From an uncultured Eubacteriales bacterium (GTDB taxonomy: Bacteria > Bacillota > Clostridia > Oscillospirales > Oscillospiraceae): a stretch of DNA of 64,000 nucleotides. Position numbers and translations under genes: made by a program. The notes below the pieces were generated by a model. The model searched no databases. It was not told the DNA's origin and saw only the letters and a program-made list of their open reading frames with translations. Positions 8,241 to 16,041 of this stretch are shown in pieces. The DNA lies in contig ONVI01000002.1 of assembly GCA_900321275.1 (NCBI GenBank), forward strand, positions 21,314 to 85,313, written 5' to 3'. Within the stretch, counting starts at the first letter, position 1, and every line of letters starts with the position of its first letter.

Positions 8241-8459
8241 TCAGAAGAAGGCGTCATGGATCGCGGCAATGCTCTGCGGGATCCATTCGTGGAGAAAGGC
8301 GTGCAGATCGAGATTGTACTTTTCGGCGGCCTGTTCCTGAAAAACGGAACCGATGCGCTCAAAATCCGCCCCGGTCAGCACACCGACCCCGGCGCTTACA
8401 GAGCCGATGGCGATGGCGATGATCACAATAATGAGGACAACCCTCCAGCTTTTTTTCAT
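8241..8459 (-). CDS. Small single-pass membrane protein, unknown
   Basis: A 72-aa protein with a basic N-terminus (MKKSWR) and one strong hydrophobic helix (residues 7-29), then an acidic, amphipathic tail. It has no recognised domain. Its ATG overlaps the stop of the DUF1700-like gene by 4 bp, so it is translationally coupled to that membrane protein and probably works with it. In related clostridia DUF1700 proteins are often followed by DUF4097 proteins; this one is too short to be a full member. Confidence 0.7.
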   Translation of the reverse strand: MKKSWRVVLIIVIIAIAIGSVSAGVGVLTGADFERIGSVFQEQAAEKYNLDLHAFLHEWIPQSIAAIHDAFF

Positions 8460-9586
8460 ACCGCCACCTCCTTATAGCAGAGCTTTTTGGCCAAATTGCA
8501 TACCCCGCACACAAGGGCCGGGATGGCGCCGACCAGCATCCAAAGGAAAAGCCAGAACAGCAGCAAACCGATTGCCGCGAGCGAAAGGGAAAGACCGAAA
8601 ACCAAAAGCATGTCCGCAAAAACGGAGAAGGACGTGAAAGCGGCGATGAGGCCGGAAAAACCCGTATACAGCGCCGCGACCGCAAGACCGAGCAGAAGAA
8701 CTGTCGGGATAAGGAGTACGCCGATACAGGCCAGTGTGGCAGGAACTGCAATCAGGATAAAAAGGATCAGCAGAGGGATATTCGGTTTTTTCACCGTCAG
8801 CGGGGGCAGCTCGTTCATAAGCGTATTAATATCCCGCTGATTCTTCTGCACGGGACGCGGATCCGGCGCGGTATCCTGCCGCGGCGCGGCAACAGGCTGA
8901 TCCTCGTCGCGCTTGTCCGTAATCTGCGGCGCAAGAGGCTCCCGCGCGGGGAGCGGCTCCTTCGGCGGCTCGACAAGATGCGCGGGATAGGGCGGTTCAC
9001 TCCCGACGCGCTCTTCGTGCAGGGTATGATCCTTCAGAAAGGCCTCAACCGCGTCGGAGAATTCATCGGGGTCCGGTTTCTTCACCGGCTCTTCCGCGGC
9101 AGGCGTCTCCAGCGGATAGGCGGGCGGGATCGGTTCGGCGCTCTTATCCTCATCGGGGAAGTAATGATAATGATCCGGTAAATCCACCGCCGTTTTTTCT
9201 TCTTCCGGCAGGGGCGGCGAAACATAGTCGATATTGTCAAATACCGTCTCGGCAACATCCGGCTGTTCAAACAGGGAGATCTGATCGTCGTCCACCTTGG
9301 GCATAGCGGGAGCGATGGAGGAAGCCTGACGGCGCAGATCCTCAATCACCTCAATATATGCCGGCACATCTTCTCCGTAACCCTGCATGGAACGGTCCCT
9401 GCCGTCATACGCGCGGGCCAGATTAACGGCCTGCCGCGTCGGAGAGACGAGAAGCTGCAGCGCGGCGTTGTCATTGCCCACCTCGTCGAATATTGTACTG
9501 TACAGATCCAGGGCCCGAACTCTGTCCTCTTCATACATGAAGGTCAGCAGACGCCCGAGCTCGGCCAGAAATTTCTGCTTGTTAAT
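8456..9586 (-). CDS. DUF1700-like membrane protein with an apparent AUU start codon
   Basis: A 376-aa protein with an N-terminal helical domain like DUF1700 (opening NKQKFLAELGRLL, then EEDRVRALDLY), a long Pro/Glu-rich linker (about 95-250), and a C-terminal block of hydrophobic helices (about 265-365). The first ATG (9538) has no ribosome site and would cut off the conserved N-terminus. Sixteen codons upstream an in-frame ATT (9586-9584) is preceded by GGAGGTGA at the right distance, and an in-frame TGA lies three codons before it, so no other standard start gives this N-terminus. Initiation at AUU is therefore inferred. It is followed by a coupled 72-aa membrane protein. Confidence 0.75.
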   Translation of the reverse strand: MNKQKFLAELGRLLTFMYEEDRVRALDLYSTIFDEVGNDNAALQLLVSPTRQAVNLARAYDGRDRSMQGYGEDVPAYIEVIEDLRRQASSIAPAMPKVDDDQISLFEQPDVAETVFDNIDYVSPPLPEEEKTAVDLPDHYHYFPDEDKSAEPIPPAYPLETPAAEEPVKKPDPDEFSDAVEAFLKDHTLHEERVGSEPPYPAHLVEPPKEPLPAREPLAPQITDKRDEDQPVAAPRQDTAPDPRPVQKNQRDINTLMNELPPLTVKKPNIPLLILFILIAVPATLACIGVLLIPTVLLLGLAVAALYTGFSGLIAAFTSFSVFADMLLVFGLSLSLAAIGLLLFWLFLWMLVGAIPALVCGVCNLAKKLCYKEVAV

Positions 9587-9623
9587 GGGGGTTCACCTCC
9601 GTGATCCATCGACGTTCGTAGTG

Positions 9624-9652
9624 ATTATACCTTTTCAGGCGCAAATGGTCAA
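9624..9652 (-). promoter_or_regulatory. Strong promoter of the DUF1700-like operon
   Basis: TTGACC and TATAAT with a 17-bp spacer on the minus strand, 38 bp before the AUU codon. It is the best promoter match in this part of the window. Confidence 0.88.
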
Positions 9653-9700
9653 GAAAAATATTACAAAAAAGAGACAAGACTTTTCGCGTTTCCTAAACAC

Positions 9701-9729
9701 TTGACAAGGCAGAGGCGCGGCTATAAAAT
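9701..9729 (+). promoter_or_regulatory. Promoter of proS
   Basis: TTGACA and TAAAAT with a 17-bp spacer, 66 bp before the proS start. The leader is too short for a T-box and none of its motifs is present. Confidence 0.8.
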
Positions 9730-9795
9730 AACATCCTGCGGCCAAAGGCCGAAATAACGGCGGGGCAAGGGCCCTGGCGATTGAGAGGTAATTGT

Positions 9796-11232
9796 ATGGC
9801 AAAAGAGAAAAGAGTTGAGCAGATCACCGATATGGAGGTCGATTTTGCCCAGTGGTATACGGATATCTGCCGCAAGGCGGAGCTGGTGGAATACGCCTCG
9901 GTCAAGGGCTTTACCATCCTGCGCCCCTACGGCTACGCGATCTGGGAGAATATGCAGCGGATCATGGACGCCGAGTTCAAGAAGACCGGTCATGTCAATG
10001 TCGCCATGCCGGTTCTGATCCCGGAGAGCCTTCTGAAAAAGGAAGGGGAGCTTGTCAACGGCTTCGCGCCGGAGGTGGCCTGGGTCACCATGGGCGGCAG
10101 CGAACAGCTGGAGGAGCGCCTTGCCTTCCGCCCCACATCCGAGACCATGTTCTGCGATCACTGGTCCCGTGTGCTCCACTCTTATCGTGAGCTGCCCATG
10201 CTTTATAATCAGTGGTGTTCCGTCATCCGCTGGGAGAAAACCACCCGCCCCTTCCTCCGCTCCCGCGAGTTCTGGTGGCAGGAGGGTCACACCATCCACG
10301 AGACCGCAGAAGAAGCCCAGGCGGAGACCGAGCAGCAGCTCAACTGCTATGCCGACTTCTTCGAAAAGGTGCTCGCCATCCCCGTGGTGCGTGGACGCAA
10401 AACCGACAAGGAGAAGTTTGCCGGTGCGGAAGCCACCTACACCGTCGAGTGCATGATGAAGGACCGCAAGGCCCTCCAGGGCGCGACGTCCCACTATTTT
10501 GGCGACAAGTTCTCCCGTGCATACAATGTGACCTTTACCGGGCGCGACAACAAGCTCCAGTACCCCTTCCAGACCTCCTGGGGCTCCACCACGCGCATGA
10601 TCGGCGCGGTCATCATGGCCCACGGCGACAACAACGGCCTTGTCCTGCCCCCGCATGTGGCGCCCATCCAGGTGGTGGTTGTCCCCGTGGCGCAGCACAA
10701 GCCCGGCGTTCTGGAAAAGGCGCAGGAGCTGTTCGAGACCCTGCAGAATGCGGGCATCCGCGTCAAGCTGGACGACAGCGACAACAGCCTCGGCTGGAAG
10801 TGCGCGCAGTATGAGATGAAGGGCGTGCCTCTCCGCGTGGAGATCGGCCCCAAGGATATGGAGAACGGCGTGTGCATGGCCGTCCGCCGCGACAACGGCG
10901 AGAAGACCTCCATCGCCCTCAATGAGCTCACGGCCAAGGTGCCGGAGCTGCTGGAGGCCGTACAGCAGGGCCTTTACGAGAAGGCAAAAAAGAACCTGGA
11001 CGAGCATATCTATGCCGCGCGTTCCATCGAAGAGGCGAAAGAGCTGCAGGAGAAGAACGGCGGCTTCATCAAGACCATGTGGTGCGGCGAGGAGGCCTGC
11101 GAACTCAAGATGAAGGAGCAGGCGGGCATGTCCTCCCGCTGCATCCCCTTCAAGCAGGAGAAGCTGGACGAGGTCTGCGCCTGCTGCGGCAAGCCTGCCA
11201 GGCACATGATCTTCTGGGGCGTGGCATACTGA
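9796..11232 (+). CDS. proS: Prolyl-tRNA synthetase, short archaeal/eukaryotic-like type
   Basis: A 478-aa class II synthetase that charges tRNA-Pro. It has motif 2 in SVIRWEKTTRPFLRSREFWWQEGHT, motif 3 near GSTTRMIGAVIMAHGD, an anticodon-binding domain, and a C-terminal zinc-binding-like domain with paired cysteines (ACELK, CACCGKPARHM) ending in tyrosine. The length and the lack of a large editing insertion identify the short archaeal/eukaryotic-like type, which many Firmicutes carry. ATG at 9796 is chosen with GAGAGG upstream. It is transcribed alone. Confidence 0.95.
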   Translation: MAKEKRVEQITDMEVDFAQWYTDICRKAELVEYASVKGFTILRPYGYAIWENMQRIMDAEFKKTGHVNVAMPVLIPESLLKKEGELVNGFAPEVAWVTMGGSEQLEERLAFRPTSETMFCDHWSRVLHSYRELPMLYNQWCSVIRWEKTTRPFLRSREFWWQEGHTIHETAEEAQAETEQQLNCYADFFEKVLAIPVVRGRKTDKEKFAGAEATYTVECMMKDRKALQGATSHYFGDKFSRAYNVTFTGRDNKLQYPFQTSWGSTTRMIGAVIMAHGDNNGLVLPPHVAPIQVVVVPVAQHKPGVLEKAQELFETLQNAGIRVKLDDSDNSLGWKCAQYEMKGVPLRVEIGPKDMENGVCMAVRRDNGEKTSIALNELTAKVPELLEAVQQGLYEKAKKNLDEHIYAARSIEEAKELQEKNGGFIKTMWCGEEACELKMKEQAGMSSRCIPFKQEKLDEVCACCGKPARHMIFWGVAY

Positions 11233-11250
11233 TACGAAAACAACATCTGC

Positions 11251-11303
11251 CCTCTCCGCCCCGGTGCGCGCACCGGGGCACCTCTCCCGGCGGGAGAGGC
11301 AGG
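11251..11303. repeat. GC-rich palindromes downstream of proS
   Basis: Two adjacent hairpins: a perfect 22-bp palindrome built on GCCCCGGTGCG (11258-11279), and CCTCTCCCGGCGGGAGAGG (11281-11299). No T tract follows. They may end proS transcription weakly or belong to a dispersed repeat, and they abut the inverted-repeat element. Confidence 0.6.
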
Positions 11304-11549
11304 AAGGGGCTGTCTCAAAACGTGAATAAGCCTGAAAACAATGGTATATCACCATAGGGGGAGGGGCTTGCCCATCCCGGCAGCCAAACGCATAAACCTT
11401 GAAAAAACGTGGGGCGAATCCGAACATTTCTGCGGATTTGCCCCACGTTTTTGCGTTGATTCGGTTTTTCCCGCGCGGGGGGTCAAGACCCTCTCCTACG
11501 GTATAAATTCAGTCTCTGCGTATATAAATTCGTTTTGAGACAGCCCCTT
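11304..11549. mobile_element. 246-bp MITE-like element with perfect 19-bp terminal inverted repeats
   Basis: The ends carry AAGGGGCTGTCTCAAAACG and its exact complement. The inside encodes nothing plausible and holds a strong hairpin (11404-11452) built on AACGTGGGGCGAATCCG and its near-complement. The end sequence resembles transposon tips seen in Firmicutes, so this is probably a non-autonomous element moved by a transposase encoded elsewhere. No clear target-site duplication is visible. It lies between proS and larC, where it may also stop transcription from both sides. Confidence 0.75.
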
Positions 11550-11552
11550 TGC

Positions 11553-12737
11553 TTATTCCATGGCGTTTTTGACTTCTCGCAGGCTAAAATCGTTCTCTCT
11601 TGCAATTTTTGCCAGATCCTCGTACTCGGGCTTCTCACGGGAAACATTCCAGCCCTCGGCACGCTTGACCGTCACCTCACCCCACGGGGTCTCCGCCTTG
11701 CGGAAGGAGCGCCCGAGACTGTGTCGGGAGAGCCAATGCTGACGCACACCGAGCGTTGTCGTGTGCTTGAAGATACACTGAAGCAGCGCGTCGCTCTGCT
11801 CAGCCTTGCCGAGCACCGAAAGCATCACACCCGGGCGGGATTTTTTCATGCCGATAGGCGTCGTCCATACATCAAGAGCCCCGGCCTCAAAGAGCCGCTC
11901 CATGGCAAAGCCGATCTCCTCGCCGCTCATGTCGTCAAGGTTGCAGGTCAGCTCCGTTACGTCCTCCGGCGCGTCCGGCCCCTCGCCCAGCAGGACACGC
12001 ACGGCGTTGAGACGTTCAAACTCCTTCGTTCCCATGCCATAGCCGCATTTTTCCACGCGCAGGACCGGTACACTCTCATAGTGCATGGCAAAGTTCCGTA
12101 CCAGCGCCGCACCCGTGGGGGTGCAGAGCTCGGTTTTGATCTCTCCCTCGTACCACGGGATGCCGCGCAGCAGAATTTCAGTCGCGGGCGCGGGCACCGG
12201 CAGGATGCCGTGGGCGCATTTGACCGTGCCGCCGCCCACGTTGATGGGGGACGCGATCACCGATTCGGGCGCGAGCTTCTCCATCAGCAGGCACACGCCC
12301 ACCACGTCTGCCACCGCGTCGACGGTGCCGACTTCGTGGAAATGGATGTGCTCCATGTCCTGCCCGTGCACCTCGGCCTCGGCTCCGGCAATGGAATCAA
12401 AGACATAGCGGGCATTGTCCCTTACGTCTTCTGACAGCGGCATGGCGTCGATGAGCGCCCGTATCTCCTGAATGCCGTTGTGATGGTGGTGATGCTCTCC
12501 GTCGTGATGATGGTGCTCGTGTCCCTCTTCCTCGCCGTTAATGGTGACGTGGACGTGAAGGCCCTTTACGCCGCATTTTGTTTCCGGATCGGCGGAGACG
12601 ACGGCCTTCCCGGCGAGGGCGGCGTTGATCTCTTCCAGAAACGCCGCCTGTCCCTGCTCGTCCAATAAATCCAGCAGGGCAGCGGTCAGCATATCGCCGG
12701 CCGCACCCATGCCGCAGTCTAAATACAATGTTCTCAT
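11553..12737 (-). CDS. larC: Nickel-pincer cofactor biosynthesis protein LarC (nickel insertion)
   Basis: A 394-aa CTP-dependent nickel insertase that completes the nickel-pincer nucleotide cofactor of lactate racemase and related enzymes. It opens with YLDCGMGAAGDM and carries a histidine-rich stretch (two HHHH-type runs around residues 75-92) that fits nickel binding, then the conserved HFHEVGTVDAVADVVG segment. It is one uninterrupted frame, unlike lactobacilli where larC is read through a programmed frameshift. Its ATG overlaps the end of larE by 4 bp. The gene ends 4 bp from the inverted-repeat element. Confidence 0.93.
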   Translation of the reverse strand: MRTLYLDCGMGAAGDMLTAALLDLLDEQGQAAFLEEINAALAGKAVVSADPETKCGVKGLHVHVTINGEEEGHEHHHHDGEHHHHHNGIQEIRALIDAMPLSEDVRDNARYVFDSIAGAEAEVHGQDMEHIHFHEVGTVDAVADVVGVCLLMEKLAPESVIASPINVGGGTVKCAHGILPVPAPATEILLRGIPWYEGEIKTELCTPTGAALVRNFAMHYESVPVLRVEKCGYGMGTKEFERLNAVRVLLGEGPDAPEDVTELTCNLDDMSGEEIGFAMERLFEAGALDVWTTPIGMKKSRPGVMLSVLGKAEQSDALLQCIFKHTTTLGVRQHWLSRHSLGRSFRKAETPWGEVTVKRAEGWNVSREKPEYEDLAKIARENDFSLREVKNAME

Positions 12738-13489
12738 AAGCTTTTCTCCCTCGGAACCGGATCGAGCGTGATCTCGGAAAAATACGGCGACAGCGCCGCT
12801 TTGATCTCATCCATGCGCCGCGCGGCCTCGTCATGCTGCTCCGCGATGAATTGGAGCTTTGCCGCGCCGTCCTTCGTGCGCACGCGGAAATCCGAAAAGC
12901 CCATGCGGAACAGCGCGTCCTCGCTCTGTTCGACGGCGTGCAGCTTTTCCACGGTGATGACCTCACCTGTCGGAATGCGCGTGGCGAGGCAGGCATAGGC
13001 GGGCTTCGACCAGGTGAAGAGCCCTGCCTCTCTGGAAAGCTCCCGGACTTTCGCCTTGGTGATGCCGCAGATGCGAAGGGGGGACAGGACACCCGCCTCT
13101 TCCAGCGCCTGAAAGCCGGGGCGGTCGGCAATGTCGTCGCTGAAGTTCGTGCCGTCGATGATCAGATCGAAGCCGTCCCTTTTCGCGGCGGCCTTGATGG
13201 TTGACATGATTGCCTGCTTGCAAAAATAGCAGCGGTTCGCGGGATTGGCGGCGACGCGGGGATCGCAGAGCGGATCGGCTTCCAGCACCGTGACCTCCGC
13301 GCCAAGCTCCGACGCAAGGCGCAGGGCGTCCTGCCGTTCAAACTCCGGCTGGAAGGGTGACTTGACGTAGTATACGCCCAGCTTCTCTGCCCATTGCAGG
13401 CCCGCGTACAGCAGCCAGGACGAATCCATCCCGCCGGAAAAGGCGAGGGCGAGACGCGGGTGCTGTGCAAAAAATTCTTTCAGTGTCAT
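12734..13489 (-). CDS. larE: ATP-dependent sulfur-donating enzyme LarE
   Basis: A 251-aa PP-loop enzyme that adds sulfur to the nickel-pincer precursor. The ATP-binding loop SGGMDSS is at residues 18-24. Cysteines occur in NRCYFCKQ and in YACLATRIPTG; family members use cysteines here either as the sacrificial sulfur source or to hold an iron-sulfur cluster, and the sequence alone does not decide which. GGAGAACTTT precedes the ATG. The gene is separated from larB by 239 bp of repeat-like DNA and overlaps larC by 4 bp. Confidence 0.92.
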   Translation of the reverse strand: MTLKEFFAQHPRLALAFSGGMDSSWLLYAGLQWAEKLGVYYVKSPFQPEFERQDALRLASELGAEVTVLEADPLCDPRVAANPANRCYFCKQAIMSTIKAAAKRDGFDLIIDGTNFSDDIADRPGFQALEEAGVLSPLRICGITKAKVRELSREAGLFTWSKPAYACLATRIPTGEVITVEKLHAVEQSEDALFRMGFSDFRVRTKDGAAKLQFIAEQHDEAARRMDEIKAALSPYFSEITLDPVPREKSL

Positions 13490-13728
13490 AAAGTTCTCCG
13501 ATACTGGTACATGCTGTCACAGAGGGGATGTTCAGAGGGGAGATCCCCTCTTGATTTCCCGCTTCGCAAGGAGGGAAATAATTCCAATCGTTTTTTCCGG
13601 GGGCATATACCTCGGAATAACTCTTCTCGCCCTGCAGGTGCGCGAGCGTCTCCCGCAAGCGAGTGCGCGCAGCAGGGTATAAGCTCCTCTCGTTTCACAA
13701 AAACGCCCTGCATTTTTGGGAAACGAAG
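13490..13728. repeat. Repeat-like spacer between larB and larE
   Basis: This 239-bp gap interrupts an otherwise tight operon. It contains small palindromes (GAGGGGAGATCCCCTC at about 13535) and shares the 13-mer TTGCGGGAGACGC with the repeat at 2.8 kb. No credible gene or promoter is visible, so larE and larC probably depend on read-through from larB. Confidence 0.45.
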
Positions 13729-14484
13729 TTAGTCAAGATGATTGATCATGCTGGCCATATAGCCCGCGCCGAAGCCGTTGTCGATGTTCACGACCGACAC
13801 GCCGCTGGCACAGGAATTGAGCATGCTTAAAAGCGCCGCGATCCCGCCGAGGCTGGCGCCGTAGCCAACACTTGTGGGAACGGCGATGACCGGGCAGTCG
13901 GCAAGCCCGCCGATGACCGAGGGCAGCGCCCCCTCCATGCCCGCCACCGCGACGATCACGCGGGCGGACATGATGGCGTCCATGTGGCTCAAAAGCCGAT
14001 GGATGCCGGAAACGCCCACGTCGTACAGGCGCACGACCTCGTTGCCCAGCACCTCGGCAGTGACGGCGGCCTCCTCCGCGACGGGGAGATCGCTGGTGCC
14101 GCCGGTGGCGACCACGACGCGGCCCTTGCCCGTGGGCTTCGGCAGCTCGCCCACCACGCCGGTTTTGGAAAGCGGATCGTATTTCAGCGGCTGCGCCTCC
14201 GCTGTGAGATAATCCGCCGCCTCCTGCGTAAGACGGGTAATCAGCACCGTCTTTTGCCCGTTTTCCAGCATGGCCTTCGCAATGCCGAGAATATGCTCCT
14301 TCGTCTTGCCTGCGCCGTAGATGACCTCCGGCACGCCCTGGCGGATGCCGCGGTGCATATCCACCTTCGCGTATTCGCCGATCTCCTGTATGGGCTGCAT
14401 CTTGAGCCTGAGTGCCGCGTCCTCGGGGCTGACCGTCCCGTCCGCGACCGCCCGCAGCAGCGTCGTCATTTCCGTTTTATCCAT
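13729..14484 (-). CDS. larB: Nickel-pincer cofactor biosynthesis protein LarB
   Basis: A 251-aa enzyme that carboxylates the nicotinic acid adenine dinucleotide pyridine ring in the first step of nickel-pincer synthesis. The C-terminal two thirds is PurE-like, with VVATGGTSDLPVAEEAA (about 122-138) and VAVAGMEGALPSVIGGL, and ends with GYGASLGGIAALLSMLNSC. A strong promoter and an AAGGGGG ribosome site stand upstream. It is divergent from the EamA exporter gene. The racemase gene larA is absent, so the cofactor is probably made for an enzyme encoded elsewhere. Confidence 0.94.
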   Translation of the reverse strand: MDKTEMTTLLRAVADGTVSPEDAALRLKMQPIQEIGEYAKVDMHRGIRQGVPEVIYGAGKTKEHILGIAKAMLENGQKTVLITRLTQEAADYLTAEAQPLKYDPLSKTGVVGELPKPTGKGRVVVATGGTSDLPVAEEAAVTAEVLGNEVVRLYDVGVSGIHRLLSHMDAIMSARVIVAVAGMEGALPSVIGGLADCPVIAVPTSVGYGASLGGIAALLSMLNSCASGVSVVNIDNGFGAGYMASMINHLD

Positions 14485-14519
14485 GATAAAGCCCCCTTCG
14501 AGGGATAGAATATGATCGT

Positions 14520-14548
14520 ATTGTAGCCTGTTTTTTATGTTTATGCAA
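14520..14548 (-). promoter_or_regulatory. Promoter of the larB operon
   Basis: TTGCAT and TACAAT with a 17-bp spacer on the minus strand, 35 bp before larB. It faces away from the exporter promoter; the two -35 boxes are only 11 bp apart. Confidence 0.8.
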
Positions 14549-14559
14549 GCGCTTTTCCC

Positions 14560-14588
14560 TTGCCCTTGGGCGAAACGCCTGATATAAT
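14560..14588 (+). promoter_or_regulatory. Promoter of the EamA exporter gene
   Basis: TTGCCC and TATAAT with a 17-bp spacer, 33 bp upstream of the ATG. Confidence 0.8.
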
Positions 14589-14621
14589 GCGCACATCCTG
14601 AAAAGTGCGAGATGACCCCGT

Positions 14622-15488
14622 ATGAAAAAACTCTCCCCGCGAATGCAGCTCATTCTGTCCATGCTGATCTTCGGCACCATCGGCGTCTTCCGGCGCGCCA
14701 TTCCCTATCCCTCAAGCGTCGTGGCGCTGGCGCGGTCGGTGATCGGTCTTGCGTTTCTGCTTCTGGTGCGCGCGATCAGGCATGAGCCGGTGGAGCGCGC
14801 GGCGGTGAAACGGAATCTTCCGAAGCTGCTGCTCCTCGGCGCGATGCTGGGCTTTAACTGGATTTTCCTGTTTGAGGCTTACAATTATACCTCCGTCGCC
14901 GCGGCCACGATGTGCTACTACATGGCCCCGGTCTTCATTCTCCTGCTTTCCCCGATTGTTTTTGGGGAGAAGATCACACCGCGCAAGGGCATCTGCGCCG
15001 TGGTCGCGGTGTTTGGCATGGTGCTGGTGTCCGGCGTGCTCACAAACGGGCTGCACGGGGCGAAGGGGCTTCTTTTCGGCCTGATCGCCGCCGCGCTCTA
15101 CGCCGCCATTGTGATCGTCAACCGCACGCTGGGGAACATCTCCGCCGAGGATCGGACCATCATGCAGTTTGCTGCCGCAGCCGCCGTGATGCTGCCTTAC
15201 GTGCTGCTGACGGTGGATCTGTCCACGCTGGAGCCCACGCCGTCCGCCCTGCTGCTTTTGCTGCTGGTGGGCGTGGTGCATACGGGGATCGCCTATGTGC
15301 TGTACTTCGGCAGCATTGCCCATGTCTCGGCACAGACCGCGGCGCTGCTGAGCTACATTGACCCCGTGGTTGCGGTGATCCTGTCGCTGACGGTTTTAAA
15401 GGAGCCCATGAGCCCCACCGCCATGCTCGGCGCTGTGCTGGTGATCGGGGCCATGATCGTCAGCGAGATTGCACCGCAAAAGGATTGA
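14622..15488 (+). CDS. EamA/DMT-family transporter
   Basis: A 288-aa inner-membrane protein with about ten hydrophobic helices in two homologous halves, the layout of drug/metabolite exporters. The first half shows FGTIGVFRRAIPYPSSVVALARS and NYTSVAAATMCYYMAPVF; the second ends with AALLSYIDPVVAVILS, both typical of EamA repeats. The substrate cannot be predicted. The ribosome site before the ATG at 14622 is weak (GAGATG). It is transcribed alone, divergently from larB. Confidence 0.9.
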   Translation: MKKLSPRMQLILSMLIFGTIGVFRRAIPYPSSVVALARSVIGLAFLLLVRAIRHEPVERAAVKRNLPKLLLLGAMLGFNWIFLFEAYNYTSVAAATMCYYMAPVFILLLSPIVFGEKITPRKGICAVVAVFGMVLVSGVLTNGLHGAKGLLFGLIAAALYAAIVIVNRTLGNISAEDRTIMQFAAAAAVMLPYVLLTVDLSTLEPTPSALLLLLLVGVVHTGIAYVLYFGSIAHVSAQTAALLSYIDPVVAVILSLTVLKEPMSPTAMLGAVLVIGAMIVSEIAPQKD

Positions 15489-15513
15489 CCAAAGAGCGCA
15501 GCACCTGTATAAT
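15485..15513 (+). promoter_or_regulatory. Promoter of the VOC-family gene
   Basis: TTGACC and TATAAT with a 17-bp spacer. The -35 box overlaps the stop codon of the exporter gene. Confidence 0.8.
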
Positions 15514-15537
15514 CGAAGCAAACGTAAACAAAACCTG

Positions 15538-15608
15538 TCATCCTGAGCGAAGGGGCCTGATAAGACGTCTGCATCAGGGCAAGGATTCTTCGCTGCGCTC
15601 AGAATGAA
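15538..15608. repeat. Dispersed TGTCATCCTGAGCG-type palindromic repeat
   Basis: TGTCATCCTGAGCGAAG at the left and CTTCGCTGCGCTCAGAATGA at the right form an imperfect inverted repeat of about 70 bp. Repeats of this type are common between genes in gut Firmicutes. It lies within the leader of the VOC gene. Confidence 0.65.
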
Positions 15609-15633
15609 ACGGTTCATTTGAGGAGGTCTTCGC

Positions 15634-16002
15634 ATGTTCACCTTTAATCATTTCAACTTCAACGTCTTTGACCTGGAGCGCAGTCTGAAATTCTATGACG
15701 AGGCGCTGGGACTCAAGCCTGTGCGGGAGAAGAATGCGGCCGACGGACGGTATAAGATCGTCTTCCTCGGCGACGGGCGCAGCGCGTTTCAGCTTGAGCT
15801 GACCTGGCTGCGCGATCGTACGGAGCCCTACGACCTGGGCGAGCAGGAGTACCACCTCGCGCTCGCCGCGGATGACTTTGAGGCTGCATATGCAAAGCAC
15901 AAAGCCATGGGCTGCATCTGCTTTGAGAATCCTGAAATGGGCATCTATTTTCTCGAAGACCCGGACGGCTACTGGATCGAAATTATCCCGCCCCGAAAGT
16001 GA
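15634..16002 (+). CDS. VOC (glyoxalase/bleomycin-resistance) family protein
   Basis: A 122-aa single-domain member of the vicinal-oxygen-chelate family, closest in layout to lactoylglutathione lyase. It starts with FNHFNFNVFDLERSLKFYDEALGL (first metal His at residue 5) and ends with YFLEDPDGYWIEI, holding the C-terminal metal-binding Glu; a central EYHLALAADDFE region supplies another likely His ligand. The true substrate is unknown, since clostridia usually lack glutathione. AGGAGG precedes the ATG. It is followed by a strong hairpin and converges with the M3 peptidase gene. Confidence 0.88.
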   Translation: MFTFNHFNFNVFDLERSLKFYDEALGLKPVREKNAADGRYKIVFLGDGRSAFQLELTWLRDRTEPYDLGEQEYHLALAADDFEAAYAKHKAMGCICFENPEMGIYFLEDPDGYWIEIIPPRK

Positions 16003-16041
16003 AAAAATCAGCGCGCCGCTTCGGCGGCGCGCTGATTTTTT
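16002..16041. terminator. Bidirectional terminator between the VOC and M3 peptidase genes
   Basis: AAAAAATCAGCGCGCCGC and its complement around a TTCG loop give T-runs on both strands, so it can end transcription of both converging genes. Confidence 0.92.

Noticed and set aside
9730-9795. T-box before proS
   Set aside because: Only 66 bp lie between promoter and start, and the T-box sequence is absent.
13486-13713. A 75-codon frame in the larB-larE gap
   Set aside because: It lies in repeat-like DNA, has no ribosome site, and its product shows no family motif.
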